Assembly: GCA_904066235.2 (NCBI GenBank)
Contig: CAJFCV020000005.1
Coordinates: 5,327,501 to 5,391,500 of the forward strand
Direction: 5' to 3'
From: Bursaphelenchus xylophilus
Taxonomy: Eukaryota; Nematoda; Chromadorea; Rhabditida; Aphelenchoididae
Length of the DNA stretch: 64,000 nt
The notes under the pieces are model-generated. The model searched no databases. It saw nothing but the letters and a program-made list of their open reading frames with translations, and was not told the origin of the DNA. The position numbers were made by a program, and so were the translations under genes. The stretch's first letter is position 1. The number at the start of each line of letters is the position of its first letter. This document shows, piece by piece, positions 31,275 to 44,282 of this stretch.

Positions 31275-31770
31275 ATGGAATTTTTGCAAAGGTAAGTCAG
31301 TTTTTATACCTAGTTTAGCTTGAAAATGCAATAATTGTTCTTATTTGTCCAAATTTTCGACATTTTTCGCAATGTTACATGATTTTTTATGTAAATCAAG
31401 GTTGGCTATGGAGAATTTTAGTTTTTTGGTTGTAATTTCAGGAAAAAGCGCAAAATCGTCCATCCCGACACCGGAGTCACCTCCAAGGTCATGAACATCG
31501 ATGTTTTTTGAACCGATCGGTATGTTGTTTTAGATCATTATTGAATTATTTTTTTAGATTTTTGGGTAAATCTTTGGACTCGTCACTGCTAAAGCCCCTC
31601 GCATCCTCCAGTTGAAGATTTTCTCCACTATCTCCACGCGGAATCCGGATTTTGCTTCGTCTTATCTTGCCCAGGCCATGAACAATGTTTCCGAAGACAC
31701 CAAGACCATCATCAAATACACCTTTTCCAAGGAAGATGGATTTCTTTCCTGGTGTTTCACACATTACTGA
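31275..31770 (+). pseudogene. Histone H2B pseudogene, left copy
   Basis: An ATG opens MEFLQR, then an intron-like stretch (GTAAGTCAG...TTTCAG) leads to KKRKIVHPDTGVTSKVMNID, which matches the VHPDTGxSSKxM segment of H2B, and ends in a stop. Beyond another intron-like gap, a different frame gives ILQLKIFSTISTRNPDFASS and NNVSEDTKTIIKYTFSKEDG, matching the H2B C-terminal helix (AVSEGTKAVTKYTSSK). Part of the N-terminal helix is missing and the frame is broken, so no functional histone can be made. A histone 3' stem-loop follows. Confidence 0.75.
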
Positions 31771-31778
31771 TCCCTAAC

Positions 31779-31794
31779 GGCCCTCTTTAGGGCC
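31779..31794 (+). terminator. Histone mRNA 3' stem-loop
   Basis: GGCCCTCTTTAGGGCC forms a 6-bp stem with a 4-nt loop and fits the conserved histone 3' element (GGYYCTTYTNAGRRCC). It lies 9 nt after the relic H2B stop. Confidence 0.8.
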
Positions 31795-31994
31795 ACATTT
31801 CTTTGATCTGCGAATAAAGAATTTGTCTTGTTAGTGGATTGAAGAAGATAATCCTGGCAAATACGACTAAAAAAGGAAGAACTGGTCAAGAATCCTTCAT
31901 TATAAGCTCCAAACCGTCTAAAATACGACAAATTGAAATAAGAATATTTATACCTAAAACATCAAAAACAGGTTAAAAAATTAGTGTAATATGC

Positions 31995-32010
31995 GGCCCT
32001 AAAGAGGGCC
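31995..32010 (-). terminator. Histone mRNA 3' stem-loop, inverted copy
   Basis: GGCCCTAAAGAGGGCC is the exact reverse complement of the left stem-loop and belongs to the right-hand H2B relic. Confidence 0.8.
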
Positions 32011-32019
32011 GTTTGGGAT

Positions 32020-32527
32020 CAGCAACATGTGAAGGGAGACTAGGAGACCAATCCATTTTCCTTGGTAGAGGAGTACTTGGTGATGGCTTGGTGTCTTCGG
32101 GAACATTCTTCATGGCCTATTTTCTCTGGGCAAGATCAGACGAAACAAAATCCGGATTCCGCGTGGAGATAGTCGAGCAACTCTTCAACTGGAGGATGCG
32201 AGAGGCTTTAGCAGTGACGAGTCCAAAGATTTACCCAAAAATCTAAAAAAATAATTCAATAATGATCTAAAACAACATACCGATCGGTTCAAAAAACATC
32301 GATGTTCATGACCTTGGAGGTGACTCCGGTGTCGGGATGGACGATTTTGCGCTTTTTCCTGAAATTACAACCAAAAAACTAAAATTCTCCATAGCCAACC
32401 TTGATTTACATCAAAAATCATGTAACATTGCGAAAAATGTCGAAAATTTGGACAAATAAGAACAATTATTGCATTTTCAAGCTAAACTAGGTATAAAAAC
32501 TGACTTACCTTTGCAAAAATTCCCTTC
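32020..32527 (-). pseudogene. Histone H2B pseudogene, right (inverted) copy
   Basis: It mirrors the left copy. The position equal to its ATG reads AGG here, and the 3' part has extra differences (for example CTCGTCT text replaced by GTCGAGCAAC). The same HPDTG and stem-loop remains are recognisable. It is non-coding. Confidence 0.7.
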
Positions 32528-32794
32528 GAACAACAGTTTTACATTGGAATACCCAAAAATATTTTTATTTTTATTGACACGCCCACCGATTGCGGGTCCC
32601 GCAACGAAAAATTTCTTTGCTGGGAGAAAGCCAATTTTGGCTTAGCGGAAGTGCGTACTTTAAGGGAGTATTTGTTCGGGTAATACATGTGACGTGCATT
32701 ACACTTCTTCGAGTTTAAGACCAAACTCGAATTTTATATCAGTTAATTCATTCACTTTGAATAAAGCATAGGGATACCAATATTAATATCTCAT

Positions 32795-33344
32795 CAGGGG
32801 TGGCAAACGGGCCTCTTTTTCCAAATTTCAGGCCCGGGGCCCGGCCCGGCAAAATCCCAGGCCCGGCCCGGTTCAAAATTTTGCAGGCCCGGCCCGGCCC
32901 GGTAGAAATCAGGCCCGGCCCGGCCCGGTAAAAGCCCGGTTAGGGCGCGAGCTGGAAATTTTCCTTTGATCTTACCGCCTCTGTAGTGTGCTAAAATCTG
33001 CTAAGAACTATCCTATATGTATTATATGTTTTAATTTGGACCTTATATTATAACATATATACAAAAAAGTACTATAAAGTAATAAACTATTGTAGAACTT
33101 GATATACTAAAAATACAAACCTATCCAAAAATTTTTCCGGCGCGAAAACATTGAATGCCAAACGCTTGGCATTTCGACAAAACCGGGCCGGGCCGGGCCT
33201 GAAGATGGCTCAGGCCCGCGGCCCGGCCCGGTAAAAAGCAGGCCCGGCCCGGCCCGTTTCAAAATTTGTCAGGCCCGGCCCGTTTAGGCCCGATCGGGCC
33301 GGGCTTCGCCGGGCCGGGCCGGCCCGGCCCGGTGGCCACCCCTG
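32795..33344. mobile_element. Non-autonomous hAT-type element with 8-bp target duplication
   Basis: The ends CAGGGGTGGC and (reversed) CAGGGGTGGCCACC are flanked on both sides by TATCTCAT (32787-32794 and 33345-33352), a perfect 8-bp duplication typical of hAT transposition. CAGGGGTGG is a common hAT terminus. The interior is full of GGCCCGG/CCGGGCC repeats next to both ends and AT-rich in the middle. No transposase. Confidence 0.88.
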
Positions 33345-33352
33345 TATCTCAT

Positions 33353-34399
33353 AGAAAATTCTAAGGCGACTGTCCCATTACTATAACATTTTAGCCGTAT
33401 TCTTGGCATCGCTAGCGACTGGATTATAACTAAAAATTTATTATTTTATTAAAAAATCAATAGTGACGCTTCGCCAGCGCGCTTTTTTGAATTCTACCGT
33501 AAGCAAAGCGGCTGCGAATCAACCCTGGCAAAAAGATAGAAAAATAAAATGGAAAGTGTGTGTTGGCTTGTCGAGAGGAAGAGCTAAAACGTCAAACAAG
33601 CCGTCTTTTGCCCTAGGGCCGTTTTTTGGCCGTTCCTTCGCCGAAGTCCACGAATCTCCGATTTTCGGATGGGAATTTTGATGTAAAATGAGGATTTTTT
33701 GGCTGAAAACGTTAGAACAATTCCTCTTTCATCATTCTCCTTCAGGTCGAGTTTGTAGCGAGTTTAATGCGTTTTAAGGGATCTTATTTTTTGCAAAAAA
33801 TCATTATCGAATTTGGTAATGATTTTGTTTTAATTTCATCCATCCTCACGTTTGTTTCCCGTTCTAAAATGTTTCTGCATCTGACACCTTGTTTCCAAGG
33901 TTTTTTCTGCTGTTTGGTTATGGCAAGATTATTTGTTTTCATGACTCGACTTTAGGATTTATTGTCTATATGAGAGGTATGAGGATATTTTAGGCATTTA
34001 GAATGTGCGTCTTCCTTTTTTTGGTTGGAGAAGTGGTTTGTATTATGTTTGTTACTATTTAAGGGTCACCGGATATGCCCTTGACTGAATTTGTTGATTT
34101 TTACGTGGCTCCGTTTTTGTAGGGCATGTTCTTTTCTTTTTTTGATGGGAAATGGCGTTTCTAATTATTTATATCTAGAGTAGGGACTGGTTGTCGGGTG
34201 TTGTTTAAATTATCGACGCGAGCGGCGATGTTCTCTAATCCTATTAAGGCTGGCCAGTTTTGAAGTATTGTATGTATAATAATGTAGATATTATTATGTC
34301 TTTCTCGCTTCCCTGCTTTTTGAAATTTGAATACGCTTTATTCGATTCTTCGTGACTTTTACCATATGGTTTCTAATTTGAATCAGGGGTTTCAGGAAA
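33353..34399. other. Intergenic/5' region of the PP1 gene
   Basis: No coding gene recognised. The PP1 start codon lies four bases after GGTTTCAG, so a 5' UTR intron or trans-splice site ends here. Confidence 0.45.
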
Positions 34400-36157
<1,758 letters not shown>

Positions 36158-36605
36158 AATCTCGGCTATGAATCCCCAAATCCTCTATCCATTCTAATGG
36201 TTGTGTACAAAGAGAAGTACCTAAACTTTAATTAATCCTACGATCGCCAGGAATGGCGGGTTATTTTCCACTTTGATTTGTTGTAAGCGGAGTAAAAGAT
36301 AAAGCACTTCCGTTCATATTATTAGGTTCATTTATTACTCGTAACGGCCAGAAAGGGAACAGAGAAGAAAAGATATTACAGATGAGGACAGGAAGATCAA
36401 TCAATCAGGACAGATAGGTTTTAAATTACGGTTACTAAATGTACAGCTCGAGTTTTTCCTTGATTTCAACTACTTCTAATCCTATATTAATGTGAAGCCT
36501 TCTTTGATATTGGTTAGTAAGAGCAGACATGGATTGCACTTCGGCACGCCGTTCCGTCGTATTTCATTCTATGATTTTTGCTCGCTTAGCGTCCGGGCGA
36601 AGCTC

Positions 36606-37056
36606 ACAGGGGAAGTACCCCAAGTGCGACGCTCAGATTTTGATGAAACTTGTCACAAATTTAGATCAATTTTTTCTAAAATATATGCGAGAATCCTAGC
36701 TCGCGCTTTGCAAGAACAACCGAGATTTTTAGATCGAAAGTCAAAGAAAATTTTTGACTTTTTGTCGAATTTCAGCACCAAAAGTTGCATCCCTACTTCT
36801 ACCGTAAGGTTTAATGTTTCCACAAAAAATTAATTTTTTCCGCACGAAACTGCCAAAGTTATGGCCAAAAAGCGTTTTTCTCTCTGACCGCTCTCCGCGT
36901 TGGACGTACTCTCTCGGCCGCAAAGATAGTTGAACATCTCGGCGGCGCTTGCAAAGCGCGAGCTAAGACTTTCAGGAATTGATATTTAGTCTATGCCCGA
37001 AGTGTGCGCAAAATCTAAAGAAAATCTGAGCGGCGCACTTGGGGTACTTCCCCTGT
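36606..37056. mobile_element. MITE family B, best copy
   Basis: Left end ACAGGGGAAGTACCCCAAGT; the right end reversed is the same for 20 bases, and both continue into GCGNCGCTCAGATTTT. Length is 451 bp, no coding capacity. The inner halves contain GCAAAGCGCGAGCT. It lies between the convergent PP1 and PP2A-B56 genes. Confidence 0.85.
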
Positions 37057-37262
37057 CAGTTTAGTTTATTGAGGCTTAGTCTCAGCCCTTTGGAACCGTT
37101 ATTGCCGCTCGGAGGCCAAAGCCAATATATACAGTTCTTAGTCATGTCATAGCTAAGAAAAGTGAGGTGATCAAAACACAGTGAAAGTAAGAATAATACG
37201 ACAGTTGACAATAAATACATTAGCATTTTATACAGAAAATATAACGGTTAAAAATGAGGGAA

Positions 37263-39135
37263 TTACTGTACATTTAGGGCCTCCATTTTGAATTCAATAT
37301 ACTGAAAGAACTAAAAACCATTAGCTTTTCATTGAAATTACCAAATAAATAGAAAAACCCACAATGATTATAACGCGTTATAACGTCATGATAAGCAAAA
37401 CCAAACAAATCAACTCACCTGGGGATTAGTTTTGGCCTTCTCTTCCAACTTTTTCCATTTTTGTTCTCTTTCTTCTTCGACTGATGTTTCCGCCTGTAGT
37501 TGTTTGTTGTAATTTTGAGTACAAAGATCAAACAACTTCTGGTCTTCCTCCATAAACATTTTCAGCGCATTGTAAATGAAGCCATGTATTGTTCTGAACT
37601 CAAAATAAAATCAATAAATATTCAGCTTACTTATTCCAATGTGTTTTCGAATTGCGGTATAGACATGGGAACATGATAGGTAATATCGTTTCAATGTTTT
37701 CGCTGACCAGAGCCATTATGCATTCATTATTCCAGAAATAAAGCGCTCTTTCCGCAACCTAAACATCGAAATACGGTCAAATTTGAATTCCTTGCCTGGA
37801 AATGAGGCGAGGAAACGCATCGAGAGAGTTGATAAAACAAGGGCACCATTACTTTCTTAAACTCAGGAGGTTCCATGACATCGAGAACTTCTTCCAATTC
37901 ATTTAAAAGCATTACTTCTTTTGGACTCGCTACTTTTGGCCAGTATTTGAGTAATGAATGTACAACACTTTCGGTTAGAGCGACGTCCTTATCGATAAAT
38001 TGCACAACACAGTAAGCCAATTGGGCATGATAATTAATGAGAGATTTGGCCTAGACAGTAATTAGAAAAAGTAGTTTGTCTTACTTTGTGTAAAGGCAAC
38101 AGTACTCGTAATAGAAAAGTAACATGTTCTTCTTTTAGCGGGACACTGAATCCGTTAATTATGCTTCCTAATATTTCCAACAATTCGGCAATCCCATTGT
38201 GTCTTTCTGTTTCGTAGATAAATGTGTAGAAAATATTATTTATCTGTTGTCTCGTGAATGACCGGAGGTTCAAAAATTTCCCGTAAATTCGATGTAAAAT
38301 TGTTTTTAAAAAATCGCGCTCCCTGATATCTTCACTGTCAAACAATTCGAGAAGCTAAAAAGCAAACGTTAAGAATACATGATTACTCACCTGAACTATA
38401 AACTTCTGGTCAATATACTTTTTAGCGATAGGCACTTGGAAAGACTGAGACTCAACGAATCGTAGGAAGAAGTCGTACACTAACTGAAGTCGGATAATAC
38501 ATGCAAGAAAGTTGAACTTACTTGTAAATGAGGCCAACTCGCTTCAAGAACAGGCTCATCTTCTTCCGGATCAAACTCAACTCCTGAGTTTGAAGGAGGT
38601 CCAAGGATTCGAAAACAATTATGGGAAAACTAAACAAATAATACACCTTGTGTGGAATAAACCTACCAACCCCACCGATCTTTTATGGACATTATCCGAG
38701 AACGGCTTTTGTGACATCGTAACATAATCTATAAGGGCATTTAATGCATTTCTTTTTGTTTCTTTCTTCCTGAGATCAGACAGAGGATCTGTTGTAAAGT
38801 CATAAATGACCATACAATGTTCGATGCATTCGTTGAAGTCTTCTTCTGTACTTATGGATGGCTGACTTTCTGAAAATTAAGGTATTGTTTAACCAAAAAA
38901 TGATGGATAACTCACGCATATAGCCATTAACCCCATTTTCAATTGATTCGTTCACACTCTGAGAGTCTAAAATGTTAATCGACATAACTTTGCGCTACGA
39001 AAATGCCTATTAAAGACAAGAGGACCCACCAGATAAGTTGTACTCCGTACTGTCATTACTTGTATCCTTTATATCATCCGGCAGTTTATTGTTAGCTTCG
39101 GCAGTAGATGGCGAGGAATTCTCAGTTGTGGTCAT
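37263..39135 (-). CDS. PP2A regulatory subunit B56 (B')
   Basis: Ten exons (39135-39030, 38966-38916, 38869-38667, 38629-38522, 38483-38391, 38354-38085, 38050-37796, 37758-37631, 37593-37419, 37301-37263) give 475 aa. After a polar N-terminus come the family blocks [140 protein letters not shown] and [21 protein letters not shown]56 is a HEAT-like solenoid that selects PP2A substrates through LxxIxE motifs; C. elegans has pptr-1 and pptr-2. The seventh intron starts CAG|GCAAGG (GC-AG). The short last exon ([12 protein letters not shown]) is the weakest join. Confidence 0.95.
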
Positions 39136-40876
39136 TGTTCTTCATTCAACAATTACACGCAATAATCTAAAAATAAATCGTAGCTTCTTATCAGAAATCA
39201 AGAACTCTTTTTTCCGTTCATTTGTGGTTTCACGCTAACTGACAAAAGACTGATTTGAAAAAAAAATATGCGAAACATAACATAAAAAAATGTAAAAATA
39301 TATGAAAAGAGTTCAGGGGTTCGATAAGTCAAATGTTTGATTCAGTTCTATTACTTTAAAATTCTTCCAATCTCCCAGTTTGGAGCCTTCGATTGAAATG
39401 GAACAGTTGACCATACCCGGATAAGACATGGAAAACAGTTGACCCGAGTCTAAAGCGTTTTTTGCAAAATTGTGGCGGTTCTTTGAGGTTCGCGTTTCTG
39501 ACGGGATTTGGAGTTTGTGTGGATTGAAGTGTGGATGAGAACGCATGCCCTCGGGCCCTATGGAGGCTTTCTTCCATAAAAGGATGCGATTAGAGTCCTT
39601 TCTGTAGCATTTGAATGCAAATCGGACGTAAATTCGAATGAAAGCGGTGGCAATGTGACAAATAATAAATCAACGGGTCGCAACGAACACTAATTTTTTA
39701 AGTTCGATTGAAGGTTGATTTGCGCAAAAATTAAAATTTTTAATCAAAAATTCCCCCAAAAAAATCTTTGATTAAAGAGGATTAAAATAAAGTAATCAAG
39801 AGGCTTTTAACGCTAAAATACAAGACAGATACAAAATAAAAAAAGGATTAGCGAACTTCAAACGTTTCGCATTAAAATAGCCAAAGAGAGTCAGATCTGC
39901 TACTTGGCGGCCGGTAAAGGGACCTTTTCGGGCCTCGGGAGGGCTCTGAGCCTCTGGATGTCGGTCGCGCGACTTTGGAGGACTGATTGATTCTGATTGT
40001 AAAGACGTGTTTGAAAGATCCTAGTGGCCGAAACCAAAAAAAGGAGGAAGATGAGGAAACATGAAATATAACACATAAAATGGGGTTAATTTAGGGGGTA
40101 TTGGGGACAGTCTACAATGTCGACATTCCCTACGCACTAAAGTAGAAAATAGATAGCCAACATGTGTCATAAACAAACTAAACATGAACCAAGGTTTTAA
40201 GAAATTCCCTTGAACATCATCGGACGTGCCAAACTGTGACCAATTTTTTCCATGGCCGCAGAGAAAAATATTTTCCTAAGACTTTTGACGTAAAACAGCC
40301 TGTTTTTATGTTGTGTTGAGGGCGAATTCCAAGATTAAAACATAGCGAAGACGCTTCGTTGAATTTTAATTCCAGATTTATATAGTCAAAGTTAGACATC
40401 CGGTTGACTGGTAATCAAACGAATACGGACCCCAAATTGGTTAAAAAAATGGTTACGCTGTCTTTACCGTTGCATGCTATGGGCTGGAATTTTTTTTATG
40501 GTAGAGCGGCAGTCGCTTTTTATACAGTAAAATCGATTTTGCCTAATCATAAATTACACGGCTTAATCTACTCTATGGTCACTCTTGGAGTGCGCTTGGA
40601 CTAGAGATTGCAAAAGTTATTCGCCTATACCAGCACGTATCTAGTATACAAAGCTACGTTGGTTTTTACGCTCAACTCCTTTCCAATTTGTGGCAAACTG
40701 CCAAAACCTTTCAAGTTTCACGGGAATACAACATGAGCGATACCCTGCCGCTGAGAGCCTTAAAAGCACAAAAATCCGAATTTTTTGGTTTTTTTGTTTC
40801 CGCGACCAGCGCCGCCAGATCAGCCGGCAAACCTGATTCCGTCGGCCGTTACGAAGTTAATAGCACGTACTTTATA
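39136..40876. other. Intergenic, no gene seen
   Basis: About 1.7 kb with low-complexity A/T runs and short unsupported frames. It contains the promoter side of the PP2A-B56 gene. Nothing else is recognisable. Confidence 0.45.
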
Positions 40877-41944
40877 TACAGGGTGTTTCAAGAAATTTGG
40901 AACAAATGATTTGCTTATATCTTTGTGTTCTTTGCAGCTATCAACGAATTTCTTTTTGCTTCTAAAAATTGACAGCGTGCGTTTTCAGAATCTCAAAAAA
41001 ATTTTTTTTTCGTCGGCGGAGGGCCCATTTCTCGGCGGAGAAAATTAGGGCCTTTTTTAAAAATCACAGCGTATTACGTGGCGGAAACGCCGTTGCAACG
41101 GCTGAAATCAAGTTGTAATTCCTCCATCGATTTTACGGTATGCTTTTTTTGCGTTTTCGATTTTACGCACTTCCGCGAATGCGCGGCGCAGACCCCAGAT
41201 TTCGGCGGACGTTGTTTGGGGCCTTTGGCTTTTGCAATTCATGTTGGAAAAGGAGGTTTGGGTGATTTTTTGTTGTCATCCGATGCACAGATGGCAAAAA
41301 TTTCGTGCTTCTTTTCCCCGGCGGAGGATTCGGCGGAGGCTTTATCAAAGGGTCAAAGCTGTCTTACGAGAAAAATCTCAGCTACAAGAATCCATCAGAG
41401 CAGCATTGTCTTTCAAAGATTTTTGATTTTTTTGGTCCGGCGGACAAATCGGCGGAGTTTTGTTTTTACCCTTTGTTAAAGCCTCCGCCGACTCCTCCGC
41501 CGGGGATAAAAAGCACGAAATTTTTGCCATCTGTGCATCGGATGACAACAAAAAATCACCCAAACCTCCTTTTCCAACATGAATTGCAAAAGCCAAAGGC
41601 CCCAAACAACGTCCGCCGAAATCTGGGGTCTGCGCCGCGCATTCGCGGAAGTGCGTAAAATCGAAAACGCAAAAAAAGCATACCGTAAAATCGATGGAGG
41701 AATTACAACTTGATTTCAGCCGTTGCAACGGCGTTTCCGCCACGTAATACGCTGTGATTTTTAAAAAAGGCCCTAATTTTCTCCGCCGAGAAATGGGCCC
41801 TCCGCCGACGAAAAAAAAATTTTTTTGAGATTCTAAAAACGCACGCTGTCAATTTTTAGAAGCAAAAAGAAATTTGTTGATAGCTGCAAAGAACATAAAG
41901 ATATAAGCAAATCATTTGTTCCAAATTTCTTGAAACACCCTGTA
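40877..41944. mobile_element. Foldback element with TACAGGGTG ends (copy 2)
   Basis: It starts TACAGGGTGTTTCAAGAAAT and ends with its reverse complement. Arms of about 470 bp are almost perfect inverted repeats with a spacer of about 130 bp, so the same 130-codon open frame occurs on both strands. TA flanks both ends. GGCGGA words are frequent. Its arms differ in sequence from copies 1 and 3 apart from the terminal 9 bp and these words. Confidence 0.88.
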
Positions 41945-42705
41945 CAATAAATTTGAAGACCTTTAGTGTCCTTGAGCTGAAATATGGGCGAATTAATTTC
42001 CCGGTCATTCTTTGCAAAGAAATTTTTGCACTTCCAAAAACTTTTGATTATTTGTTTAAGTCTTGCAATAGATACCAACCTTGGCATTACCGCTGCTGTG
42101 TTACACGGCCGTTACCCTTGCCAAAAGGGATAAAAGTTTTCATTCTTAGGCCAGCCGTAAATAGCTATATGGAATTTATTTTTGTCTTCCTTCCCTCAGC
42201 CATAATTGAACGGAAGCATGGCGTTTCTTTAAAAAGAGTTTTCGAAGAATAGTTGATTTCCTAATTTCAATTTTTGGCAAGATAGTTCTCAGTTTGTCAT
42301 AAACGGCAAATGACGTCATCCTTGTCGTGTTTCCAATTATTGTTTTTCAAAAACTTCCCATCAAGAAATTACGCCTTAAGATGTTAATCACTCAGTTTCA
42401 CACCGAGCCTCTCTGAATCCACTAAAATCCTCGCGGGCTTTCATTCCATCAACTCTCTCATGTCATATAGCTATTGCCCATTTTTCGTCTGTTAATGCGC
42501 ACAACATTTAAAAAGCTTAGATTTTCTTTTCTTTTTCAATTGCGCAATCGTTTTTTTGGGGACAACAAAAAAGTTTTGACTAGATCCACTTTCATTGTCT
42601 TTCGTCCGTCGATGAAACCCGCCTTGACATCTCGCAAAAAAACGCTGAGGTCATATAAAAGTCGACTGAAACCTATTCAACGAGTCTTTACTCTCCCTTA
42701 ACATC
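41945..42705. other. Promoter region of the collagen gene, no other gene seen
   Basis: About 760 bp without a supported frame. The last part before the collagen start (GGTCATATAAAAGTCGACTG near 42650) contains a TATA-like TATAAAAG about 50 bp upstream of the ATG. Confidence 0.45.
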
Positions 42706-43701
42706 ATGACCGAGAAGGAGACGCATGGCCAGAAGGAAGAGGCCGACAATCTGAGGCCATTGGTCGTCTTTGGCGTCGCTTTCTCCACAATCTCCTTACT
42801 GATGATTGTTCTGGCTATTCCCACAATCTACGAACGGATGCAGTACATGGAAGTGAGGATGCAACATGAATTGGATTTCTGCAAAGGAAGGTCGCACAAC
42901 ATCCTCGATGAGGTTGTGAGAACACAGGTAAGTCTTTATTACTAGAGCTGTTGATCATAGTACGCATAAAATTTTTAGGAATTATCTAAGAAATTCACCC
43001 GTTCCAAACGTGCTTCGTCTATCTCCTTCTCAGCCGACAGTGAGCCTGTCACCAACATTTTGTCACAGGCCAAAGCCGGAAGCAAAATCATAGCCGATGT
43101 CGAGAAGAAATGTTGTAGTTGCGGAGTGTCTCCAAAAGGACCTCCAGGTCCTCCAGGGGCCGAAGGAGAAGCCGGTCCAGAGGGTCTTCCCGGTCCTTCC
43201 GGAAAGGATGGTGAAGATGGAAAGCCTCCCTCTCCCCGAGCACCACCTAATTGGTGCTTTGACTGCCCTCCGGGTGATCAAGGACCCCCTGGAAAGCCTG
43301 GTCCTGCGGGTCCCCTTGGTCAGCGTGGGCTTGCCGGGCATCCATCACCTAAAGCCCAGCCTGGGCCTTTGGGCCCACCAGGTTCTCCAGGGCCGATGGG
43401 ACCACCAGGACAGGATGGAAATCTTGGAAATCCCGGTCATCCTGGCCGTCTCGTTGATACTCCTCCTCGAATTGGCCCAGCTGGTCGTCAAGGACCAGTC
43501 GGAGAGAAAGGAGAGCCTGGTCCACCTGGAATAGAAGGATTCCCCGGCCCTCGAGGACCTCCTGGACCCATTGGAGATCTTGGGGAACAAGGTCCTCCAG
43601 GGTATGATGGGGCTAATGGAGAGAACGGAACTAATGGTCAGACTGGTCGAGACGGAAGCTGCGATCATTGCCCTCCCGCAAAGACGGCCCCAGGATATTA
43701 A
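42706..43701 (+). CDS. Cuticle collagen
   Basis: Exons 42706-42927 and 42979-43701 give 314 aa. The N-terminal part has one membrane segment ([20 protein letters not shown]) and [19 protein letters not shown], the nematode cuticle collagen N-terminal domain. FTRSKRAS holds a furin-type RxxR cleavage site at about residue 85. Three Gly-X-Y blocks follow, interrupted by cysteine clusters ([19 protein letters not shown]) and by short breaks ([17 protein letters not shown]). Collagen trimers are processed and cross-linked in the cuticle. The promoter has a TATA-like TATAAAAG. The exact col/dpy/rol class cannot be assigned by eye. Confidence 0.95.
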
Positions 43702-43795
43702 GTTAAAGCACTGCCTTAGAATAGTTTACTTTGTGATGACTGTATATATGACAACAACTGCAATACGATCTCCATTTCGGTTTTAAATTTATTTT

Positions 43796-43801
43796 AATAA
43801 A
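43796..43801 (+). terminator. Polyadenylation signal of the collagen gene
   Basis: AATAAA 95 nt after the collagen stop codon. Confidence 0.55.
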
Positions 43802-44282
43802 GAGGCATCTGAATTTAGCGAAAATAAGGAAAACAAAATGTCACAAAATAGCAAGGAGATACCACGACGGAGCAAGGGCGATAATTCCTGCTGATATTCT
43901 CTGGAGGGCACCAGGATGCGTAATATCAGGGACTTTGGAAAGAAGAGGGAACGTTTATTGACTCCGAGACCTAGGAACGACGTAATAGAGAAGATCCGTA
44001 GACATCAACAATAAGTTGATGGTAATTTAGGTAAATAAGATGCCAAAACACGTCAGTTGCCTCAGGTTCAATGATGTGGTCAAGACAACGACTAAAGAAT
44101 TCAACCCGAGAATGGACCCAAATGATGGAAACGGGAGACATGAGAGCAAAGGAGAAGAGAGGAGCACGGCCATCTCGATTTAAGACAATCAAATAATACC
44201 TAATTAAACAATTTATCGGAGTGCTCCAACAAAATAAACAAACAGAGATATCTTCAGACGCGTTACCGTATTCGGAGGTGAA
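43802..44282. other. Convergent 3' region, no gene seen
   Basis: The stretch between the collagen 3' end and the NAA15 stop contains a 73-codon minus-strand frame without recognisable features. It is most likely the NAA15 3' UTR and spacer. Confidence 0.45.

Larger units (their letters stand above)
31137..32664. repeat. Inverted duplication of an H2B pseudogene (arms ~660 bp)
   Basis: The arms 31137-31795 and 31993-32664 are close reverse complements, from TTAAAGTACGCACTTCCGCT to past the histone stem-loop. The spacer is about 200 bp. Both arms keep the same relic exon-intron-exon order, so the duplication copied genomic DNA, not a processed transcript. Confidence 0.85.

Noticed and set aside
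31275..31770. A working histone H2B gene
   Set aside because: The match is in two frames with a stop after NIDVF and a deleted helix; only the 3' hairpin is intact.
41078..41743. Open frames of 117-133 codons on both strands
   Set aside because: They are the same sequence read from the two arms of the foldback, with no family resemblance and no start context.
43971..44192. 73-codon minus-strand frame
   Set aside because: Lies just downstream of NAA15 and looks like 3' UTR; no domain.
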